Assembly: GCA_025964575.1 (NCBI GenBank)
Contig: JAOPYO010000097.1
Coordinates: 1-34,593, forward strand
DNA length: 34,593 nucleotides
Reading direction: 5' to 3'
From: Actinomycetes bacterium
GTDB lineage: Bacteria > Actinomycetota > Actinomycetes > Streptosporangiales > Streptosporangiaceae
The position numbers were made by a program, and so were the translations under genes. How positions within the stretch are numbered: the first letter of the stretch is position 1; every line of letters begins with the position of its first letter. Shown piece after piece: positions 23,278 through 30,597 of the stretch. Under the pieces are notes generated by a model. That model made no database searches. It saw only the letters and a list, made by a program, of their open reading frames with translations, and was not told the DNA's origin.

Positions 23278-24093
23278 ATGCCCCTGGCCCATGACGAGCA
23301 CACCCGTGATCAACACGCCCGTGATCAACACGCCCGTGATCAACACGCCGACGGGGTGACCACCACAGGCGGACACACCGCAGCCGGTTCGGGACGATCG
23401 GCCGCCATTCGGGACGGGCTGGGTGTGGGACTCGCGGTCGGGATCTCCGGACTGGCCTTCGGCGCGGCGGCGGTCGCGGCCGGCCTGTCGGCCGCCCAGG
23501 CGTGTGTCCTGAGCCTGGTCGCGTTCTCAGGCGCCTCGCAGTTCGCACTGATCGGTGTGATCAGCGGTGGCGGCAGTCTGATCGCAGGTGCCGTGGGCGC
23601 GGTACTGCTGGGCGGACGCAATGGCCTCTACGGGCTGCGCCTGGCCGGCACGCTCCAGGTACGCGGCTGGCGACGGCTGCTCACCGCGCAGGTCGTCATC
23701 GACGAGACGACCGCGGTGGCGACCGCCCAGCCCGATACCGGCTCGGCCCGGGCCGGATTCTTCGCCACCGCCGTGAGCATCTTCACGACCTGGAATCTGA
23801 CGACCCTGCTGGGCGCGCTGGGCGCGGCGCGCCTGGGCGATCCGCAGACCTTCGGACTCGACGTCGTCGGCCCGGCCGCCTTCCTGGCACTGCTCTGGCC
23901 CCGGCTCTCGGCGGGGCCCGCGGAGCGCCGGGTCGCCGTCGGGGCGGCGGTGATCGCGCTGGTGGCCACCCCGTTGCTCCCCTCCGGCATCCCGATCATG
24001 CTCGCCGCGGTGGCGGCGCTGGCCGGAGCCTTCCCCCGAACCCGGAAGACCCGTACCCAGAAGAGCCTTACCTGGAAGGACTGGCACCGATGA
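23278..24093 (+). CDS. azlC: AzlC family protein (branched-chain amino acid exporter, large subunit)
   Basis: A 271-aa membrane protein. With AzlD it exports branched-chain amino acids (BrnFE/AzlCD/YgaZH type). After a polar N-terminus of about 45 residues comes the AzlC core: 'IRDGLGVGLAVGISGLAFGAAAVAAGLSAAQACVLSLVAFSGASQFALIGVISGGG', 'VLLGGRNGLYGLRLAGTL', 'LLTAQVVIDETTAVATAQ' and 'FGLDVVGPAAFLALLWPRL'. The N-terminus is odd: DQHAR is repeated three times from a 15-bp tandem repeat. The stop overlaps the azlD start (ATGA). Without the tail the protein has the usual family length. Confidence 0.92.
   Translation: MPLAHDEHTRDQHARDQHARDQHADGVTTTGGHTAAGSGRSAAIRDGLGVGLAVGISGLAFGAAAVAAGLSAAQACVLSLVAFSGASQFALIGVISGGGSLIAGAVGAVLLGGRNGLYGLRLAGTLQVRGWRRLLTAQVVIDETTAVATAQPDTGSARAGFFATAVSIFTTWNLTTLLGALGAARLGDPQTFGLDVVGPAAFLALLWPRLSAGPAERRVAVGAAVIALVATPLLPSGIPIMLAAVAALAGAFPRTRKTRTQKSLTWKDWHR
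23303..23347 (+). repeat. Three perfect 15-bp tandem repeats at the start of azlC
   Basis: CCCGTGATCAACACG occurs three times without change (23303-23317, 23318-23332, 23333-23347) and encodes repeated RDQHA in the non-conserved N-terminus. The 15-bp unit keeps the frame. Slippage would change only tail length. Confidence 0.9.
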
Positions 24094-24401
24094 ACATCTG
24101 GATCGCAGTGATCGCTACAGGGCTGGGCTGCTACGCCATGAAGCTGGGGGGCCTGGTGGCCCCGCAGCGGGTGCTCGAGAACCCTTCCGTCCGGCGCTTC
24201 ACCGAACTGGTCCCCGTGGCCCTGCTGACCGCGCTCGTGGCCGTACAGACCCTGACCCAAGGCCATGCCCTGCAGGCGGACGGTCCGCGGCTGGCCGGTC
24301 TGGCCGCAGCCGTGGCCGCGCTGCTGCTGCGCGCGCCCTTCCTGGTCGTGCTGGCCGCGGCCGCCGGAACCGCGGCCGCCCTCCGTCTGCTCGGCCTCTG
24401 A
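24090..24401 (+). CDS. azlD: AzlD family protein (branched-chain amino acid exporter, small subunit)
   Basis: A 103-aa protein with three to four hydrophobic segments. It begins MNIWIAVIATGLGCYAMKLG, continues 'LENPSVRRFTELVPVALLTALVAVQTLT', then 'RLAGLAAAVAALLLRAPFLVVLAAAAGTAAALRLLG'. These are the standard AzlD features ('y..r..p......p....fl..vP.alLaAlva...'). GGAAGG lies 9 nt upstream of the ATG, which overlaps the azlC stop. It partners AzlC in the export complex of the inner membrane. A hairpin follows directly. Confidence 0.9.
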   Translation: MNIWIAVIATGLGCYAMKLGGLVAPQRVLENPSVRRFTELVPVALLTALVAVQTLTQGHALQADGPRLAGLAAAVAALLLRAPFLVVLAAAAGTAAALRLLGL

Positions 24402-24404
24402 CCA

Positions 24405-24440
24405 CTCCGTGATCACGCGGTTGAACGGATGATCACGGAG
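24405..24440. terminator. Hairpin between azlD and rluD (convergent)
   Basis: CTCCGTGATCA (24405-24415) pairs perfectly with its complement at 24430-24440 across a 14-nt loop. It starts three bases after the azlD stop and ends five before the rluD stop, so it can serve both strands. It belongs to the same GTGATC-core group as the hairpins at 17365 and 30502. Confidence 0.75.
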
Positions 24441-24445
24441 AAAGG

Positions 24446-25375
24446 TCAGGATTCGGCGCGGACGATCTCCAGGGTGCGGGCCAGTTCGTCGGGGTAAGGA
24501 CTCTCGAACTCGACCCAGTGACCCTGCGTGGGGTGCTCGAACCCGAGCTTCACCGCGTGCAGCCACTGCCGGGTGGCACCCAGGCGAGCGGCGAGCGTCG
24601 GGTCGGCGCCGTACATCAGGTCACCGACGCACGGGTGCCGGATCGCCGACATGTGGACCCGGATCTGGTGGGTCCGCCCGGTCTCCAGGTTGATGTCGAG
24701 CAGGGTGGCCGCCCGGAATGCCTCGATCGTGTCGTAGTGCGTCACCGAAGGCTTGCCGCCCGCCACCACCGCGAACTTTCCGCCGCCCGAGGGGTGCCGG
24801 TCGATCGGTGCGTCGACGGTGCCGCGGAAGGGGTCCGGATGGCCCTGCACGAGCGCGTGATAGCGCTTTTCGATCCGGCGTTCCTTGAACGCCAGCTTCA
24901 GCCGGGAGTAGGCGACCTCGCTCTTGGCCACCACCATCGCCCCGGTGGTGTTGGCGTCCAGGCGGTGCACGATCCCCTGCCGCTCGGCCGCCCCGCTGGT
25001 CGCGACGGTGTGCCCGGTGCCCAGCAGCCCGCCGATCACGGTCGGGCCGGTCCACCCCGTCGTCGGGTGGGCGGCCACTCCGATCGGCTTGTTGACCACG
25101 ACGATGTCATCGTCCTCGTAGAGGATCCCCATGCCCGCTACGGGTTCGGGAACGGCGACAGGCGCCGCCGGAGGCGGCGGCAGGGTCACCTCGAGCCAGG
25201 CCCCGGCATGCACCCGGTCCGACTTGGCCACGGCCTTGCCGTCGACCAGGACCTCCCCCGCCGTGATGACATCGGCGGCACGAGCGCGCGACAGGCCGAA
25301 CAGCCGGGCCAGCGCGGCGTCCACCCGCTCGCCTTCGAGACCCTCAGGGACCGGAAGACTACGTATGTCTGCCAT
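24446..25375 (-). CDS. rluD: RluA/RluD family rRNA pseudouridine synthase
   Basis: A 309-aa protein. An N-terminal S4 RNA-binding domain ('[34 protein letters not shown]', residues 16-50) precedes the RluA catalytic domain. The catalytic Asp140 is in '[17 protein letters not shown]'; '[21 protein letters not shown]', 'KRYHALVQG' and '[11 protein letters not shown]' are also present. RluD-type enzymes modify helix 69 of 23S rRNA; which uridines are modified here is inferred from the family. It starts 5 nt after the lspA stop, so lspA-rluD are co-transcribed, the usual bacterial pairing. Confidence 0.95.
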   Translation of the reverse strand: MADIRSLPVPEGLEGERVDAALARLFGLSRARAADVITAGEVLVDGKAVAKSDRVHAGAWLEVTLPPPPAAPVAVPEPVAGMGILYEDDDIVVVNKPIGVAAHPTTGWTGPTVIGGLLGTGHTVATSGAAERQGIVHRLDANTTGAMVVAKSEVAYSRLKLAFKERRIEKRYHALVQGHPDPFRGTVDAPIDRHPSGGGKFAVVAGGKPSVTHYDTIEAFRAATLLDINLETGRTHQIRVHMSAIRHPCVGDLMYGADPTLAARLGATRQWLHAVKLGFEHPTQGHWVEFESPYPDELARTLEIVRAES

Positions 25376-25380
25376 GAAGG

Positions 25381-26034
25381 TCAGGACTTCCCGTCCGAGG
25401 GCGGCGCCGTGTCCTGCCGTGCCGTCCCCCCGTCGTCCTCGCCGGGCGGTTCGGTGCTGTCGTCAGTGACCTTGGTGCCGTCGATCTGCAGCCCCTTGGC
25501 CGCCAGCAGCACCGCGATCAGCCCACCGCAGACGATCGCCGAATCGGCCAGATTGAACACCGGCCAGTGCGGCAGTTCGATCCAGTCGACCACATGGCCC
25601 CTCAGCGGCCCCGGCGAGCGCAGCAGCCGGTCGATCAGGTTGCCGGTCGCACCGCCCAGCAGCAGGCCAAGGGTGATCGCCCACGGGAGACTGCGCAGCC
25701 GCCGGGCGGTCCGCAGGATCGCGATGACCACGCTCACCGCGATCAGGGTCAGGACCAACGTCATCCCGGTGCCGATGGAGAACGCCGCGCCACTGTTGCG
25801 GGTGACGCGCAGCGTCAGCAGCCCGCCGAGCAGCTCGATCGGCGAGCGGTCCGACAGCCGGGCGACGACGATGACCTTCGAGATCACGTCGAGGGTCAGG
25901 ACTCCCACGGCGATCGCGACCAGCACGCCGACACGGCGTGGCCGGGCCTCCCGCTCGGGAGACCCGGCACCGCGGTCGTCTGGGTTCGTGGCGCCGCTCA
26001 GCGACGCTCCTCGCGTTGTTTGCATGTCACACAT
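25381..26034 (-). CDS. lspA: Lipoprotein signal peptidase (signal peptidase II)
   Basis: A 217-aa inner-membrane aspartyl protease that removes signal peptides from prolipoproteins. It has four hydrophobic segments. The catalytic Asp135 is in '[16 protein letters not shown]' and Asp164 in '[15 protein letters not shown]'; '[16 protein letters not shown]' is also diagnostic. About 30 polar residues precede the first helix. The ATG at 26034 makes a 37-nt overlap with the DksA-like gene; the ATG at 26025 is an alternative and the true start is uncertain. The C-terminus is acidic and probably disordered. Confidence 0.94.
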   Translation of the reverse strand: MCDMQTTRGASLSGATNPDDRGAGSPEREARPRRVGVLVAIAVGVLTLDVISKVIVVARLSDRSPIELLGGLLTLRVTRNSGAAFSIGTGMTLVLTLIAVSVVIAILRTARRLRSLPWAITLGLLLGGATGNLIDRLLRSPGPLRGHVVDWIELPHWPVFNLADSAIVCGGLIAVLLAAKGLQIDGTKVTDDSTEPPGEDDGGTARQDTAPPSDGKS

Positions 26035-26486
26035 AGGGTCGCACGTGGAAAGGCCTGCAAGCGCGCCTTACCGATCGCCTTACCGCACGATTCGCACACA
26101 CCGTACGTTCCCGCCTCGATCCGCTCGAGTGCCCGTTCGCTCTGGACGAGCAGGTCACGGGCATTGTAGGCGAGAGACATCTCATGTTCGCGCTCGTAGG
26201 TCTTGGCCCCGAGATCGGCTTGGTCGTCCCCCGCCCCATCGGTGGAGTCGCCGGCGGCGATCTGTGATTCCGCAGCGGCGATCTCCGTGCCGAGTTCGGT
26301 GATCTCGTCTTGGAGCCGAGTCCTGATCTCCGTCAGCTCGGCTCCGGTCCAGCGATCCTCGCCCGCCCGGACCGGCAGCAGCTCGGCCGCCTGTTCCGGT
26401 TCGGACACCACGGTGGACGAGCCTCCTGCTCGTTTCGTCTCTGGTGGAGACGTGCGACTACTACGGGTGGTCTCATCGGAGGACAT
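25998..26486 (-). CDS. TraR/DksA-type zinc-finger protein
   Basis: A 162-aa protein. The C-terminal C4 finger is complete: '[32 protein letters not shown]'. It is preceded by the coiled-coil region 'LTEIRTRLQDEITELGTEIAAAESQI' and 'REHEMSLAYNARDLLVQSERALERIEAG'. DksA relatives insert a coiled coil into the RNA polymerase secondary channel; actinobacterial members are poorly studied. The ATG at 26486 is chosen because GGGAGGG lies 6 nt upstream; further upstream in-frame ATGs lack this. It overlaps the lspA start. Confidence 0.92.
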   Translation of the reverse strand: MSSDETTRSSRTSPPETKRAGGSSTVVSEPEQAAELLPVRAGEDRWTGAELTEIRTRLQDEITELGTEIAAAESQIAAGDSTDGAGDDQADLGAKTYEREHEMSLAYNARDLLVQSERALERIEAGTYGVCESCGKAIGKARLQAFPRATLCVTCKQREERR

Positions 26487-26627
26487 CTTGTCCCTCCCGG
26501 CGCCAGCCATGTCGGACCCCCTCGTGCTGATCTTGTCCACAGGCAGTGCGGGCAGCATAAGTCTCCGTTCGTCGGACGGCAAACAGCAGGGGGTTATCAC
26601 ACGCCGCATATGCCCCGTGACGACATG

Positions 26628-26900
26628 TCAGGAACCCTTCAATCGGTCGATGAAAGGAGTGACCTGCGCCACATCGGCGTCGATCTCGACGACCTTGTCC
26701 CGGCTCGTCGCCCCGCTCACCAGGCTCACATCGCGGCGCCGGACGCCCAGCGCCGCGGCCACGGCCCGCAGCGCGGCCTCGGTCGCTTTGCCGTCCACCG
26801 CTCGCGCCGCGACCTTGACGATCAGCGCGTCACCGTGCGTACCGCCCACCTGAGTCCGGCTTCCGCCAGGTTTAACCCGGATCGCCAGCCGAAGTCCCAC
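26628..26900 (-). CDS. DUF167 (YggU family) protein
   Basis: A 90-aa protein starting at GTG 26900 with 'LRLAIRVKPGGSRTQVGG'. It continues 'ALIVKVAARAVDGKATEAALRAVAAALGVRRRDVSLVSGATSRDKVVEI', the full DUF167 signature ('v.VkPgak.....g......l.vrv.a.pvdGkAN.al...la..l.v....v.l..G..sR.K.v.i'). The usual Asn of 'GkAN' is Thr here. The function is unknown. It is divergent from the ileS T-box leader and 141 bp upstream of the DksA-like gene on the same strand. Confidence 0.93.
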   Translation of the reverse strand: MGLRLAIRVKPGGSRTQVGGTHGDALIVKVAARAVDGKATEAALRAVAAALGVRRRDVSLVSGATSRDKVVEIDADVAQVTPFIDRLKGS

Positions 26901-26960
26901 TCTTCTCTCCCGACATGATCAAGGTTCGAAAACCTGTCGGAGCCGTACCCCTCCTGGCCG

Positions 26961-26966
26961 TACAAT
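26961..26966 (+). promoter_or_regulatory. -10 box of the ileS leader transcript
   Basis: TACAAT at 26961-26966, a good -10 match. Transcription would start near 26973 and give a leader of about 320 nt before the ileS GTG. Confidence 0.5.
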
Positions 26967-26972
26967 CATCCC

Positions 26973-27293
26973 AGTCGGCAAGGCGTTGATGGGACACCTG
27001 CCGTCGTGAGCGGTCATGAGCGATCCGGGGATGGTGTGAGCCCGGAGGCGAGCCCGGCGGTCTGATCACCCGGAGCCGCCGGGAGAACGGTTCCAGAGCT
27101 CAGGGGAACCCAGTAGATCCGGCAGCCGCGGTATGAACGTAGAACGAAGCGGGCCGTGCCACATGTGCATGGTCAAGGAGGGTGGTACCGCGGGGCGCAC
27201 AGCCTCGTCCCTCCGGGTCAGCCCAGGGGTGGTACCGCGAGACCTCGTCGCAGTATCTCCACTGGGTCCATGCATCCCCGTGGAGGTCCACCC
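26973..27293 (+). promoter_or_regulatory. ileS T-box leader (translational type) with two tandem T-box motifs
   Basis: T-boxes sense uncharged tRNA. Stem I candidate: CCCGGCGG (27053-27060) pairs with CCGCCGGG (27076-27083), and its loop carries ATC at 27065-27067, an isoleucine specifier codon. A small hairpin GGTTCC/GGAACC follows. The T-box sequence occurs twice: AGGGTGGTACCGCG at 27179 and AGGGGTGGTACCGCG at 27225. The first has a complete antisequestrator stem (GGAGGG 27177-27182 with CCCTCC 27209-27214). The ribosome site GGAGG (27282-27286) is sequestered by CTCCAC (27257-27262) pairing GTGGAG (27280-27285), so control is most likely translational, as known for actinobacterial ileS. 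Confidence 0.92.
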
Positions 27294-30200
27294 GTGAGTG
27301 AACAACACCCGCGCCGCACGATGCGCGCGCTGCCCGCCCAGGTCGATCTGCCCACCGTCGAGCGCGACATGCTGCGGCGCTGGCAGGAGGGCAAGGTCTT
27401 CGAAAGATCGCTGGAACGCAACGCGTCCGGCCCCCGCTGGGTCTTCTACGAAGGGCCGCCGACCGCCAACGGCATGCCCGGGGTGCACCATGTCGAGGCC
27501 CGCGTCTTCATGGACGTGTTCCCCCGGTTCAAGACCATGAAGGGCTACCAGGTCCCGCGCAAGGCCGGCTGGGACTGCCATGGGCTCCCCGTCGAGGTCG
27601 CGGTGGAGAAGGAACTCGGCCTGTCCGGAAAGCCGCAGATCGAGGAGTACGGCATCGCCGACTTCAACGCGCGCTGCCGGGAGTCCGTGCTCCGGCACAC
27701 CGACGCCTTCGAGGAGCTCACTGAGCGGATGGGGTACTGGGTCGATCTCTCCCAGGCCTACCGCACCATGGACCCCGCCTATATCGAGTCGGTGTGGTGG
27801 TCCCTCAAGGTCATCTGGGACAAGGACCTGCTGTTCAAGGACCACCGGATCACCCCGTACTGCCCGCGCTGCGGCACCGGCCTGTCCGACCATGAGCTGG
27901 GCCAACCCGGTGGATACGAGACGATCAGCAGCCCGTCGATCTACGTGCGCATGCCGGTGACCTCCGGCCGGTTCGAGGGCACCGACCTGCTGGTGTGGAC
28001 GACCACCCCCTGGACGCTGGTCTCCAACACCGCCGTGGCCGTCCACCCCTCCGTGACCTATGTGGTCGCCGAGAAGGAGGGCGAGCGCCCGGTCATCGTC
28101 GCCGAACCACTGATGGACAGAGCGCTCGGCGAGGGCTGGACGGTCCGCGAGCAGGTGTCCGGTTATGACCTGGAGCGCACCCCGTACTCCCGTCCCTTCG
28201 AGCTGGTGGACATCCCCGGGGCGCACTACGTGGTGCTGGCCGAGTACGTCACCGTCGAAGACGGCACCGGTCTGGTCCACCAGGCCCCCGCCTTCGGCGC
28301 CGACGACCTGCAGATCTGCAAGCGGTACGGCCTGCCCGTGGTCAATCCGATCGGTCCCGACGGGCGTTTCCTGCCCGAGGTCCCCATGGTGGGCGGGGTC
28401 TTCTTCAAGGACGCCGACGAGGACCTGACCGCGGATCTGCGCTCCCGCGGCCTGCTGTTCCGCGGCACCCACTTCGAGCACAGCTACCCGCACTGCTGGC
28501 GCTGCCACACGGCACTGCTCTACTACGCGCTCCCCTCGTGGTACATCCGCACCACGCAGATCAAGGAGCGGCTGCTCGCCGAGAACGAGAAGACCAACTG
28601 GTTCCCGGACACGATCAAGTGGGGCCGGTTCGGGGACTGGCTCCGCAACAACGTCGACTGGTCCCTGTCCCGGTCACGCTACTGGGGCACGCCGCTGCCA
28701 CTGTGGATCTGCTCGGCGGACGACTCCCACGTGACGTGCGTCGGATCACTGGCCGAGCTCGGCGCGCTCGCCGGCCAGGACCTGTCGGCACTCGACCCGC
28801 ACCGGCCCTTCGTCGATGACGTCACCCTCTCCTGCCCGACGTGCGGAGCCACCGCCTCGCGCGTCCCCGACGTGATCGACGCCTGGTACGACTCCGGCTC
28901 CATGCCGTTCGCCCAGTGGGGCGCACCGCACCTGAACCAGGAGATCTTCGAGCAGTCCTATCCCGGGCAGTTCATCTGCGAGGGCACCGACCAGACCCGC
29001 GGCTGGTTCTATTCGCTGATGGCGGTCGGCACGCTGGTGTTCGACAAGTCGTCGTACGAGAACGTGCTCTGCCTGGGGCTCATCCTCGCCGAGGACGGCC
29101 GGAAGATGAGCAAGCACCTGGGAAACGTGCTGCAGCCGATGCCGCTGATGGAGCAGCATGGCGCGGACGCGCTGCGCTGGTTCATGGCCTGCGCGGGATC
29201 ACCGTGGGCCGCTCGCCGAGTCGGCCACGCCGCCCTCGAGGAGATCGTCCGCAAGGTCCTGCTGACCTACTGGAACACCACCTCGTTCCTGGTGCTCTAC
29301 GCCAACGCGGCCGCCGCCCAGGGGAACGCCTGGACTCCGGACCGGCTGGCCGAGGCCCCCGCACCCGCGGACCGGCCGCTGTTGGACCGGTGGGCGCTGG
29401 CCGAACTGCACCGTACGGTCGCGGAGGTCGACGCGGCGATGGAGCAGTTCGACACCGCGCAGGCCGGCCGGCTGCTGGCCGAGTTCGTCGACGACCTGTC
29501 CAATTGGTACGTACGCCGGTCCCGGCGCCGGTTCTGGGAGGGCCCGGAAACCCCCGAGGGGGCGGCGGCGTTCGCGACACTGTACGAGTGCCTGGAGACC
29601 CTCACCCGGCTCATGGCGCCCCTCGTGCCGTTCATCACCGACCATGTCTGGGACGTGATCCGGCCGGTGGGAGGGCCCGAGTCGGTGCACCTCGCCGACT
29701 GGCCGAAGGTCCGGGAGGATCTGCTGGACGAGGAACTGACGGCGCAGATGGCGCTGGTGCGGCGACTGGTCGAACTGGGCCGCGCCGCACGCGCCTCCAG
29801 CGGCGTGCGCACCCGGCAGCCACTGGGCCGGGCACTGGTGGGTGCCACCGGATGGACGGCGTTGCCGGCCGACCTGCGCGCCCAGATCGCCGAGGAACTC
29901 AACGTCCAGTCCTTCGAGGAGCTCTCCTCGATCGGCGGAGATCTCGTGGAGTACGAGGTGAAACCGAACTTCCGAGAGCTCGGAAAGCGCTATGGGAAGA
30001 ACACCCCGAAGGTGGCCGCGCAGGTCACCGCCGCCGATCCGGCCGAGCTGGTCCGGGCGCTCCGCGGCGGCGGGTCGGTCACCCTTCAGGTGCCCGAGAC
30101 GGGCCCGGTCGAGCTCGGCCCGGCCGATGTGGTCATCACCGAACGACCGCGCAGCGGCTGGGCGGTGGAGAGCGCCGCCGGTGAGACCCTCGCCCTGGAC

Positions 30201-30494
30201 CTGGCCCTCACGCCGGAGCTCCGTCGTGCCGGGATCGCCCGCGAGGCCATACGCCTGCTGCAGGATGCCCGCAAGAACAGCGGCCTGGAGGTCACCGACC
30301 GCATCGACCTGTGGTGGACGTCGAAGGATCCCGAGGTCACCGAGGCTCTGCGGGAGCACGACGCCTACATCGCGTTCGAGGTGCTGGCCACCACCTATGC
30401 CGCAGGCGAACCCCCGGCCGGGGCGACCCCCGGGCTGCCCGCCCGCCAGGACGAAGACCTGAAGCTGACCTTCTGGCTACAGAAGTCGACCTGA
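27294..30494 (+). CDS. ileS: Isoleucyl-tRNA synthetase (type 2-like, GxHH signature)
   Basis: A 1066-aa class I synthetase that charges tRNA(Ile) and edits valine. The N-terminal catalytic motif reads 'GPPTANGMPGVHHVEARVFMDVFPRFKTMKGYQVPRKAGWDCHGLPVE': the HIGH position is G63-V64-H65-H66. The editing domain contains 'LLVWTTTPWTLVSNTAVAVHP'. The second signature is 'DGRKMSKHLGNVLQP' (about residue 604). The C-terminal half has the anticodon-binding helical domain ('LDRWALAELHRTVAEVDAAMEQFDTAQAGRLLAEFVDDLSNWYVRRSRRRFW'). The start GTG at 27294 is 7 nt after GGAGG. Length and wording fit the eukaryote-like type 2 IleRS found in actinobacteria. Confidence 0.98.
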   Translation: MSEQHPRRTMRALPAQVDLPTVERDMLRRWQEGKVFERSLERNASGPRWVFYEGPPTANGMPGVHHVEARVFMDVFPRFKTMKGYQVPRKAGWDCHGLPVEVAVEKELGLSGKPQIEEYGIADFNARCRESVLRHTDAFEELTERMGYWVDLSQAYRTMDPAYIESVWWSLKVIWDKDLLFKDHRITPYCPRCGTGLSDHELGQPGGYETISSPSIYVRMPVTSGRFEGTDLLVWTTTPWTLVSNTAVAVHPSVTYVVAEKEGERPVIVAEPLMDRALGEGWTVREQVSGYDLERTPYSRPFELVDIPGAHYVVLAEYVTVEDGTGLVHQAPAFGADDLQICKRYGLPVVNPIGPDGRFLPEVPMVGGVFFKDADEDLTADLRSRGLLFRGTHFEHSYPHCWRCHTALLYYALPSWYIRTTQIKERLLAENEKTNWFPDTIKWGRFGDWLRNNVDWSLSRSRYWGTPLPLWICSADDSHVTCVGSLAELGALAGQDLSALDPHRPFVDDVTLSCPTCGATASRVPDVIDAWYDSGSMPFAQWGAPHLNQEIFEQSYPGQFICEGTDQTRGWFYSLMAVGTLVFDKSSYENVLCLGLILAEDGRKMSKHLGNVLQPMPLMEQHGADALRWFMACAGSPWAARRVGHAALEEIVRKVLLTYWNTTSFLVLYANAAAAQGNAWTPDRLAEAPAPADRPLLDRWALAELHRTVAEVDAAMEQFDTAQAGRLLAEFVDDLSNWYVRRSRRRFWEGPETPEGAAAFATLYECLETLTRLMAPLVPFITDHVWDVIRPVGGPESVHLADWPKVREDLLDEELTAQMALVRRLVELGRAARASSGVRTRQPLGRALVGATGWTALPADLRAQIAEELNVQSFEELSSIGGDLVEYEVKPNFRELGKRYGKNTPKVAAQVTAADPAELVRALRGGGSVTLQVPETGPVELGPADVVITERPRSGWAVESAAGETLALDLALTPELRRAGIAREAIRLLQDARKNSGLEVTDRIDLWWTSKDPEVTEALREHDAYIAFEVLATTYAAGEPPAGATPGLPARQDEDLKLTFWLQKST

Positions 30495-30501
30495 CCTGCC
30501 A

Positions 30502-30554
30502 CTCTTCCGTGATCATGCAATGGATCGACGAACGATTGCATGATCACGGAAGAG
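30502..30554 (+). terminator. 20-bp perfect hairpin after ileS
   Basis: Perfect 20-bp arms (30502-30521 and 30535-30554) with a 13-nt loop, core CTTCCGTGATCATGCA. It begins seven bases after the ileS stop. It is the longest of three hairpins in the window with the GTGATC core. There is no T-run beyond the stem. Confidence 0.85.
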
Positions 30555-30597
30555 ATGAGGCTTGGACGCGACACATCTCGTGCGGAATGATGGTCCG

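Noticed and set aside
23303..23347. Possible CRISPR-like array
   Set aside because: The repeats are contiguous without spacers and lie in the azlC coding frame.
27066..30359. Large open frames on the minus strand opposite ileS (480 and 386 codons)
   Set aside because: Shadow frames of a highly biased gene; the first would also run through the T-box leader.
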